Assembly (NCBI RefSeq): GCF_964019385.1
Contig: NC_088643.1
Location: 11,451,003 to 11,515,002 of the forward strand
From: Sycon ciliatum
Lineage: Eukaryota > Porifera > Calcarea > Leucosolenida > Sycettidae
Direction: 5' to 3'
DNA: 64,000 nucleotides
Shown: in pieces, positions 56,321 through 64,000 of the stretch
Position numbering within the stretch: the stretch's first letter is position 1
Layout: each line of letters opens with the position of its first letter
Notes under the pieces: model-generated
Seen by the model: only the letters and a program-made list of their open reading frames with translations
Database searches by the model: none
What the model was told of the DNA's origin: nothing
Program-made: the position numbers and the translations under genes

Positions 56321-57105
56321 TGTGGGTATAACGAATTCACAACACAAACACTTCATGTTACCCAGCACATTCCAGACAAAACAGATTCAAATAACATTGA
56401 CATTAGCAAACCATACACATCATGTATATGAGTATATCATGTGTGGATGGAGCTGGAATGAGGGCTTCTCAATCCAACAAATACCTGCTATTACCCAGAA
56501 GCGGGTGTTTTGTGACGACAACCTAGCGTTCTTACCAGGCCACTCAGCACGTAAACGTGCAGTATTAAAATATATCGGTGACAAATCTCTGTCCAGTTTT
56601 CCTGCAAAATTCTTCTCACAAGGCATCATCCTGGTTTATCTAATGAATGGCATACCCAAGCATTCTGGAGTACATCGCGCAGGTGACGTCTGGAGTTTGC
56701 AACGGAAAAAGTACGTCCGCCGTTGTTTGGACGCAGAGGTTGCTAACCGCCCACGGTCAGTTTCTGGAAGGTACTACCAGAGGTGACCAGAGGTGACCAG
56801 AGGTGAAAGAAAGTGATTAATTTTTAAAGTACGGGGAGGACTTCAAATTCAATTGATCAGTCGGGGAAGTGAACTGCCTGATAGTGTTTGCCAACAGTCT
56901 TAAACAATTAAGGGAGATAAGTCATCTCCCACCACTGCAGCTGTGCTGTGTTCCTAGTGGGTGGTGGCGTTCCTGCGGATGTGGAAAACTCGCCTCCAGC
57001 CGAGTCTCACACGAACCGTGATTTTTTCACCTCTGGTAGTATGTTCCAAAAACTGACCGTGGTTGGTCCCCCGGGTGAGGGAAAAAGACCCAAGTGCCAT
57101 CAGTA
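56321..57105. other. Intron DNA with inverted-repeat element
   Basis: It contains a MITE-like element (56,749-57,061). A plus-strand frame before it (56,446-56,786, RVFCDDNLAFLPGHSARKRA) is not recognised. Confidence 0.4.
56749..57061. mobile_element. About 313-bp MITE with 36-bp imperfect TIRs
   Basis: The left end CCACGGTCAGTTTCTGGAAG plus GTACTACCAGAGGTGA is complemented at the right by TCACCTCTGGTAGTATG and CTGACCGTGG. AGAGGTGACC is repeated three times inside the left end. No ORF. Confidence 0.75.
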
Positions 57106-57394
57106 CGGAGGATTAGCAAGACGAAATTCGCGTTCGCGTTCGCAAACATTTTTCAGGTCGCGAACTGGATTGCGAACTTTCGCATTTTTCGTTCGGAAAA
57201 GTAGTCGGAACACGAATCGTGGATTCGTGTCAGGGCAGTCATAAATTTACCACGCTGTACTGCCTACGTCGTGTCAACATCATGCATGTGCGAATTCTGT
57301 TTGCTAATCCTTCTCATAACGCGAATTCCGTCACTGAGTTCGACTTTCTTTGGAGAGCGAACGCGAACGCGAATTTCGTCTTGCTAATCCTCCG
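57106..57394. mobile_element. 289-bp MITE with about 40-bp perfect TIRs, TA duplication
   Basis: CGGAGGATTAGCAAGACGAA with ATTCGCGTTCGCGTTCGC at the left is perfectly complemented at the right. TA flanks at 57,104-57,105 and 57,395-57,396. The perfect TIRs indicate a young insertion. Confidence 0.9.
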
Positions 57395-57466
57395 TAGTAT
57401 GGGTGGCACATGTGAGCTGCCTTGGAGTGAAAAGCTTTTCAGCGCCTTCTAGGTTTGACCTGATCC

Positions 57467-57539
57467 CATAGCTCAGATGGTTAGAGCATTGCTCATGACA
57501 AGCAAGGTCCCGGGTTTGAGTCCTGGTGGGTCTGGCATT
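57467..57539 (+). tRNA. tRNA-like sequence, probably tRNA pseudogene or SINE head
   Basis: The 73-nt arrangement has tRNA geometry: acceptor GATCCCA/TGGGTCT (two mismatches), D arm GCTC/GAGC, anticodon stem TTGCT/AGCAA, and T arm CCGGG/CCTGG. Position 33 is A, not T, and the T loop is TTTGAGT rather than TTCGA. The read-out anticodon would be TGA, yet the long variable arm of tRNA-Ser is absent. A 22-bp sequence just downstream (GGCAGTTCACTTCCCCGAC) also occurs inverted at about 56,865-56,883, which supports a SINE origin. Confidence 0.4.
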
Positions 57540-57868
57540 TTTTCTCTCTTTTCAGGCAGTTCACTTCCCCGACCGATCCTCTGTTTTTACTTTCATTAAT
57601 AATTATTTTTATTTTATCGGAGTAAGTCAGACTACAGTAAGAGTGCTGGTGTGTTTCCAATGGATCAAATCCCCTTTTCCACAAACATTCAGACTTATCA
57701 ATGGACAAAACTCCGAGTACAGCATTGTGGTCTTCAACAATTTTATGAATAATACTTTTTGTAAGGTGTCATGGATTAAAATGATCGACTCAGAGAGTTC
57801 GTCTTCATTGATAAGTCTGAGAAATACTATTTTATTAGTACAGTGAAATAGGCAAAAAGAGAACACAC
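57540..57868. other. Intron DNA with small hairpin
   Basis: TCAGACTTATCAATG at 57,690-57,704 and its complement at 57,808-57,822 form a 15-bp inverted repeat. No gene seen. Confidence 0.4.
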
Positions 57869-58023
57869 CGCTTTTGGACTGTCCGGGAATTCCTTCTCCA
57901 GAAGGTAGGATCCAACATCATGCACACGTTTGGAGGATTCGGCCACGATGTCCCGGATGCGTTTTAGCCTCTTCATTCGATCAATGTTGCTGATGGTGCG
58001 GAAGTTCACCCACTCTGGCAGTG
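57869..58023 (-). CDS. NLR-like receptor copy 3, candidate extra exon (death-fold-like, part 1)
   Basis: The acceptor ctctacag|CACTGCC gives phase 1, which fits the CARD donor (TCC G + CA). The donor GCG|gtgtgt leaves phase 0, which fits the next exon (56,319). The 155-bp exon reads LPEWVNFRTISNIDRMKRLK, then RIRDIVAESSKRVHDVGSYL, then LEKEFPDSPKA. The amphipathic helices and the VGSYLL segment followed by an acidic-Pro turn could be helices 1-3 of a death-fold domain. With it, copy 3 would read CARD, extra domain, NB-ARC, MYND. Function unproven. Confidence 0.55.
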
Positions 58024-58079
58024 CTGTAGAGACAGTATAATAGCATAAGAAAACAGATACAATCATCACACTCATCCAA

Positions 58080-58212
58080 CAACACATCCACCTCTCTCAC
58101 ACACAGGCATTCACTCCAGTGCACACACATGTGTATGCATACACACATATGCAACGGGCGGTTCCAAAACCACACATATACTTCAGTTCACAGTAAACAC
58201 ATACACACTCAA

Positions 58213-58288
<76 letters not shown>

Positions 58289-58305
58289 CCCCCCCCCCCC
58301 CACAG

Positions 58306-58338
<33 letters not shown>

Positions 58339-58345
58339 TGATTCA
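58080..58345. repeat. CA microsatellite
   Basis: Mostly CA repeats with one poly-C tract (about 58,287-58,301). Confidence 0.95.
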
Positions 58346-59110
58346 ATTATTACATGCATACATGGGCTGTTATCGTTTTGTCAGATCCATTTCCAGATCC
58401 CAGATCCACTGGGTCCCTTTTACCTGTAAACAAGCCGTATTTGCAGCAAACTGCGGCCGTCTTCTCGCCAGATAGCGGCACAAGGCCGCCACAGCCGGGG
58501 CGGCTGGGCGGCTGAGGCCGCCCCACTTTTTCGGCTGTTTTTTTTTTTTTTTTTTTTTTGAGCACATTACAACAAAGCACAATGATCGCCGCTTACAGCA
58601 AACGTGATCCAGTTTTTAAATTTTTGAAATTGTTGCTATGCTGTGACGTAGCACTTTCAAGCCCTATTGTATGATCCATGTTGCCATAGCGACCAGCGCA
58701 GTGATGACGCCACGGCTGTCCCATGCATGCGACGCACGTTCATTCAATATGGCGGCCAAATTTTAATCTTTTTCATTTTTTACGCGACCTGGCCTAGTCG
58801 TATGTTTGCAATTTCGCTCGACTTCCATCTCAAACGGGCAAGGTCAACCGAAACCACGGGTGTTTGCCAGGTCATTCGATAGAGTTTAGAGCTTGGACTG
58901 GCCTTGCCTTCGACTGTGCCGCCGCTCGAGCAATCTTTTTTGGGTTACCCACGCGCTACGCATGGTTTCTTTCTCGACGTGGGTGCAATTATTTTTGGAT
59001 CGTCGCTCGATTTCAAGGGCTCACCAACCTCGTCAGCACAGACAATTTTCTAGTATACCTCGATATCCTAGCCTTTCGATTTCGTGTATTCCTAAGCTTG
59101 ACTTGCATCA
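58346..59110. other. Unassigned DNA with poly-T tract
   Basis: A run of about 24 T lies at 58,536-58,559, preceded by a GC-rich segment (GCCGCCACAGCCGGGGCGGC). Together they could be the A-tailed end of a minus-strand retroposon. No recognisable protein. Confidence 0.4.
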
Positions 59111-59119
59111 CTGTAGCTT

Positions 59120-61190
59120 TTCGTGGCCATGTTAGAGACGTTATTTTGTTCAGAAATGGAGGCTCATGTTAGCTTCCTGTCGTCGTGTTGTCGTATTGGA
59201 GGGGAGAAATTCGCGTCAAGGAGTGGACGGACGAAGTATCGTGTGGCAGATCATACTCAATCCATTTTGGCAGTGTTTCATCTCAATGTGGATGAAACCA
59301 AATACACCCTGAACCTTTTTGCCACACTTGCAAATTGGCCATGGAATGCACTGCTACTGCCAGGGGCCCAACATTCTCTGGAGCTCCAGAGGTGGATGTA
59401 CACCGTTCAAAGACTGGGAGCCACACAGTGGGACAAACTGTTTGAAATGCAAGTCTTCCAAGCCTGGCAGGAAGTCCAAATGCAAAACACAAACGCAAGA
59501 CAAACTTGCGGCATGGGAGAAAACGCAGGCCATCGCCCGCAAGCACGAGCACATGCACGCCGCCACCACTGACAGCAGCATCACCAACAAAACCTCGCCC
59601 CACCACACCAGTACCTGATCACTGGATAGTTTAGTCTGTTCGGTTTACGAATTCAAAAAAGGAAGACAAAATAACAAAACTAAAAACACGAGCGTCGCAT
59701 GGACCGAATCTGATGAGCAGCAGCACGTCACACCCGCATAACAAGTTTAGTAATAGTAGTAGTAGTATAGTATCAGGGAATTTTCTAGAACCGCCCCAAC
59801 CGGTTTTCGACCGGTTGGAATTGTTGGCGACCGGTTGAAAAGTTACAAATCAGTTCCAACCGCCCGTACTTTTCTGTGGGTGAATGGAGCTGCTTATATC
59901 TTTGCTACACTCCAGCACCAAGAAATCTGTTAAATTGCTGTCGAGTGCCATATTTGGGTTGTAGTTTGAAAAATTTTCCGGGGGGACCGCCGGACTCTTC
60001 ATTGGACCGTAACCGGTTGGAAATTCGTCCTAGAATATACCCTGAACTGTATATATTCATATTTCTCTAGGGCTTAGAGGGTAAATCTCTGCATCCAGAA
60101 CAGTTCAGATAGGAATGCAATAACACACGCACAATGTCCACTATGTCACAGGTAGCCGCATGGGGAGAGAAGTGTTTGCAGCTTGCTGGTAGACGTTCAG
60201 CCGTGCATGCATTCACGGGTAAATGGCTAGAGCAGACGGCCCGCTGCCCTTAACGTAAGGCACACGCGCAAGCGTCAGAGCTACAGCAGCCAAACAGCAT
60301 AGTTTATGGATTCATGAAAGACTGCACCATACACTGCGCCAGCTCTGGTAGGGTGCCCTATTTGAGCATCGTCACTGGTCGGTGACGTTTTGCAGGTCTC
60401 ACCATCAAAGATGCGAGGTGATGCTGCTGATCGACTTGCTGGCATGATAGTCACAAGCATAACTAACGAAGGATGGCTGGAAGTCGAAACCAGCTGTAGA
60501 TGTAGATTCCAGGTATACCAGAGAATTACTGACGCCAGCACTTTATCCGATGCCCCATCAGTGTCAACTGTACGCCGATGGTCACAGGACCGTGACAGCC
60601 TTTCGATTGGTCTACGGTCGGGAGACGGGGCTGCAAGCCCAAAGCATCGGGTATATAGTGTTCGTCAACAGCTGAGCAAGAGAGCTTGCTGAGAGATTTA
60701 GGTGTGCACTGTTCAGCAACCAGTCCCAATATAGGTTTGTCCATGAAGGCTGGTGATCCTCAGCTATCATACAACAAATTCCTACTCACTGCGCATATGC
60801 GCATATGGCTTGTGAAACAGCAGCAGAAACTGCACTGCCTTGACAAACGCACCAGTTACCATGATGGAGCAGATATGCCAACACCAAATCTCCAATCGCT
60901 AGTACAAGTAGCTCTTCACTAAATCATGCCTAGTGCATGCTTGCAGTGATATTTTCAGCAAGAGCGCTGCAGTTACTGCTGAGGAGATATAATATTGCGT
61001 CCTTGAAGTCAAAGGCGCTCATCAAAGATTTCTTGCCATCAATTCTTGGCCTTATGCAGGCACGAGGTGGTCTCCCGTGGCATTGGCCATATTACCCCAA
61101 GCTGCACTTGCTCGAGGAGCACGTTGTTTCGCTCATGGAAGTCCTTCGTGTTGGACTGAGTAGGCTTGCTGAGAGAACAGAGCGCTGAAT
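59120..61190 (+). pseudogene. Decayed member of a multicopy zinc-finger/KLHxLEEH family
   Basis: The start resembles the N-terminal cysteine motif of repetitive invertebrate proteins: CCRIGGEKFASRSGRTKYRV, then ILAVFHLNVDETKYTLN, then in a neighbouring frame FCHTCKLA. Near the right end (61,080-61,188) YPKLHLLEEHVVSLMEVL matches the C-terminal PKLHxLExHVVPF motif of the same kind of protein. Between them frames are broken (60,390-60,692 and 60,686-60,922 are fragments). These families are often multicopy and perhaps transposon-borne. The copy is dead. Assignment is from memory of motif patterns, without a search. Confidence 0.4.
59770..60020. repeat. Cluster of AACCGGTT motifs
   Basis: ACCGGTTG/CAACCGGT occurs five or more times in both orientations within 250 bp (CAACCGGTTTTCGACCGGTT, GACCGGTTGAAAAG, TAACCGGTTGG). 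Possible ends of a small element. Confidence 0.45.
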
Positions 61191-61756
61191 CCATCCACGT
61201 CCACAACTACGAATAATTTACAAAAACATTCCTACTGCAGATCAGCGCTTGAAAACGGCGATGCAAATCAGCGACGTTGGGCTTCTCCATTCAAAAGGAG
61301 AGCCTTCCTAACGAAGCAATTCTCATGTGACACTACATTAACATAGTCTTTCAAGCACTCTAGTTCAGGTCTTCTTCTCTCCATTCCATTATCATTTCGA
61401 TCTTCACTCGGTCGACGTGATGGTAGTAGCTATGTAAATAATTATGATGGATTCCTCCCGATCCTCGTCGCGGCTAAAATTTGTTCGGTGTTTGTCGAAA
61501 TTCTCAAACTAACAGGGTTTACAAGAGAAATGTACCTAATTTTGTGCGATTGATGCAAATAAATCGGAATATGTCCGACTTCATAAATCCGTGCGGTAAA
61601 CCGCATGAAAGGACGCCATGTCATTAGTTGGTGCACATGAAGTCACCGTGACCCACATCCTGCTTAGCTCCGCGCGAGAGAAGGTCGATTACTGCAGAAT
61701 GTGTGCCATTATGTGTGTGTAAACCATTATGGATCATTTTCTATGTAAAAACTTAC
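61191..61756. other. Noncoding, receptor copy 3 intron edge
   Basis: Nothing recognisable apart from ordinary AT-rich sequence. Confidence 0.4.
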
Positions 61757-62081
61757 CGGAGGACGAGCCACGTGTTGACTCACGATCTGCCGACATTGGC
61801 TTCGCGGCGCGGCGCTCCGCCATGGTACTGGCGACATGTTCCGCTACATCGGGCTGGCTGTGTTGAATCAGATTCAGGAACCTATCCACCTGTTCCTCCG
61901 TTTTCTTCAGCATCAGCCTCACCACATATTTTGCCAGCTCCAACATTTCATTCTCCTTGCCTGAGGCAGTATCATATTCCTCTTCGCTGAGGACATCCTT
62001 CTCCAGCAGGTCCTCCAAGATCAGTGACACATCTAGATTGGATACCAAGTACTTGATGTTGTACCGCACACTGTCCGGCAT
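61757..62081 (-). CDS. NLR-like receptor copy 3, exon 1: CARD, diverged
   Basis: The CARD exon aligns to copies 1 and 2 from MPDSVRYNIKYLVSNLD to the donor TCC G|gtaagt (phase 1). It is only about 70-75% identical by eye: LILEDLLEKDVLSEEEYDTA, KYVVRLMLKKTEEQVDRFLN, LIQHSQPDVAEHVASTM. The frame continues upstream to an ATG at 62,148-62,150 (MKPAWTEAV), so the protein may be 23 residues longer; I chose the ATG aligned with the other copies. The upstream DNA is unrelated to that of copies 1 and 2. The next exon is either the extra exon at 58,023 or the NB-ARC exon at 53,170; both fit in phase. Confidence 0.8.
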
Positions 62082-63565
62082 TGCGCCGGCAGCAAAACCC
62101 GACGTCACAACCAACCACTCCGCCACGGCCTCAGTCCACGCCGGCTTCACTGGCTAGTGGCATGAACTGTTCTGTCCACAGTGGACAATGCGAGAACACC
62201 GCACACAACTACACGACTGAAACAAATCACTAGTAACCATCCGACAGAGAAAATGCGCCGAGAAAAATAATGATCTACCGGAACGGCACCTGGGAGTCGT
62301 GAAAACCCTGAAACCCCTTTCACGACTCCCTGCATGCAGGCCTGCTACGTACACGACTGTCTGTATCAGTGTCACGCATGCGCCCTGTCCGTTGCGGCGT
62401 TGGAGTACGTCTTGCATGGGAGACGAGACGTTTGGTGGTGGGTCGACATGGCAATGATACAGTCATGGTAGTTGTGTTCGCTTTTCTCGCTTTTACTAGT
62501 GTCACACATTTTCGCCGAGCAACCGGTACCGTACCGGCGAAGGAGGCTGATGCCGCCATTGGTGATTGCGAGTTTCGGATGATCGTGGATGCAGGTACAG
62601 GTCATGATCCGACGAAGTCCGAAGTAGATCACTGGCTGCCTGGGGGTGAGCCAAACTACTGTAAGCACAGATTGGCAGCTTGGAAAACCCATTCAAACAA
62701 ATCCAGACGTGTGTGAATGTTCAACATCAACTCCGAGGCTGTCTGTTATGGTCTTGGTCAACTGGAGGTAGGTGTGCAACTGGCTGACCACCCCATGATG
62801 ATAGCAACGGTGATGGTGGACATGGATGCCAGACTGATCAGATGGCTGGCACCAGGGAGTCGTAAAAGCCCGGGAGAGGACACGGGATGCGCGCACGCGG
62901 ACGATGTTTGCCTCGGCCAGAAAGTGAAGCACGCTAGGCCGGCGCGGCCGGATCTGCTCGATCCACGGCGCTGTGCTTGTCTTCAGGGCAGGGAGTCCTA
63001 AAATACCAATATTTTACAACTCGTTGTTGACACCATTATCCGAAACTGGTGGCGAAGGAAGGATAAACATGATTGTATGTCTGTCAGACTCAGTACAGGG
63101 GTGGGGAGTTGAGTGTGTGTGTGTGTGTGGGGGGGGGGGGGAGGCGTGTGTATGTGCACATGTGCTTGTACTTTTGTGTGTGTTTGTACAGTGTTTGTGT
63201 GTGTGCTTGTGTGTGTGCGCGCGAACGTGTGTGTGCATTTTTGTGCACAATTCCGTTATGAAGTACAAATGATAGGTTTACCTTTTGTACACTCGCCAAG
63301 ACTTCCGTTTCCTAAACGGCTCAAGTCACCGCGTACTCAGTATACGAGTAGAAAAGTGTTGAAATTATCAAGATTTATAAATAACGACCTGCAACCATGT
63401 ACAATGTAGATAGATAGGGAACACACATTGATTGTTTTTAAAAGAATCCAGGCATTATCATGAATCATGGAACGAGTGCGTAATAATGCTCTATGTTGCG
63501 TTTTGACGATGCTGAAGGAAGGGAGCCGTCGCGATTTACTCACAACACACGCACAGAAGTCCACT
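62082..63565. other. Unassigned right-hand region
   Basis: Upstream of CARD copy 3. A hairpin GGGAGTCGTGAAA/TTTCACGACTCCC lies at 62,289-62,326, and GGGAGTCGTAAAA recurs near 62,856. A frame at 62,550-62,716 is not recognised. A GT/poly-G tract is at 63,112-63,240. No gene supported. Confidence 0.4.
63112..63240. repeat. GT microsatellite with poly-G
   Basis: GT-rich repeats interrupted by a G run at 63,129-63,141. Confidence 0.9.
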
Positions 63566-64000
63566 CGACTGCAATTTCTGACACAAATTCATAAATCCAC
63601 GAGTACGCCGAGGAAGCTCAGCGGATCTCCACAAGAACTTTCGCCCATCACCTGCAATGGAATATGGGCTGTATGATACGACCAGTGGTTAACACGGGAA
63701 GTGGCGTCATTTTCCACAAATCTCGTTTCATTCACAACCATTTGACTGCAATTCAGTGCAATTTCTGCCGCAAATTCAACTCCACGAGTACGAGGAAGCT
63801 CAGCGGATCTCAACACGAACGTTCGCCCATCACCTGCAATGGAATATGGGCTGTATGCTACGACCAGCGGCTAACACGGGAAGTGGCGTCATTTTCCACA
63901 AATCTCGTTTCATTCACAACCATTTGACTGCAATTCAGTGCAATTTCTGCCACAAATTCAACTCCACGAGTACGAGGAAACTCAGCGGATCTCAACACGA
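63566..64000. repeat. 182-bp satellite, at least 2.3 copies, runs off the window
   Basis: The marker GAGTACG..GAGGAA.CTCAGCGG occurs at 63,601, 63,786 and 63,968, a spacing of 185 and 182 bp. The last two copies are nearly identical. The array continues beyond the right edge. Confidence 0.92.

Noticed and set aside
57467-57539. Functional tRNA gene
   Set aside because: Acceptor mismatches, no T at position 33 and a changed T loop argue for a pseudogene or SINE head.

Overview
The window is animal-type nuclear DNA: spliced genes with GT/AG introns, long CA/GT, CT/GA and poly-C tracts, many short inverted-repeat transposons, and protein families typical of metazoans (a FAXDC2-like sterol desaturase/hydroxylase and CARD-containing NB-ARC receptors). 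An early-branching or marine invertebrate such as a sponge is plausible, but the species cannot be fixed from sequence alone. No rRNA, CRISPR, prokaryotic operon or convincing intact tRNA gene was seen.

The layout is a segmental duplication in three tandem units of about 19-20 kb: unit 1 about 1.05-21.37 kb, unit 2 about 21.38-40.0 kb, unit 3 about 40.0 kb to at least 55.28 kb. Each unit opens on the plus strand with the last two exons of a FAXDC2-like gene. Noncoding DNA rich in microsatellites and minisatellites follows. Each unit ends with a minus-strand STAND receptor gene whose exons read CARD, then NB-ARC plus a long helical region, then a C-terminal MYND-like zinc finger. Splice sites and phases (phase 1, then phase 0) agree in all three copies. 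Models: copy 1 about 1156 aa; copy 3 about 1089 aa, or about 1199 aa with two extra phase-compatible exons that look death-fold-like; copy 2 has an intact CARD and NB-ARC exon but a broken MYND exon.

After 55.28 kb unit 3 stops matching units 1 and 2. It runs through single-copy DNA with the two extra exons, two MITEs, a tRNA-like sequence and a decayed multicopy gene family. It then reaches a diverged CARD exon at 61.76-62.08 kb, unassigned DNA, and a 182-bp satellite that runs off the right edge.

Comparing the units exposes many insertions with clean empty sites: TA-targeted MITEs, a fold-back element carrying a nested MITE, a Penelope-like GIY-YIG element between long inverted repeats, a 5'-truncated LINE and a SINE-like insert. 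Decayed mariner-like transposase lies in the first intron of every receptor copy. Minisatellites at the same position differ greatly in copy number between units (for example 3, 1 and about 32 copies of a 27-bp repeat). The main biological message is a young, rearranging cluster of CARD/NB-ARC/MYND receptors, probably immune or cell-death sensors, that carried along broken pieces of a neighbouring lipid-enzyme gene.
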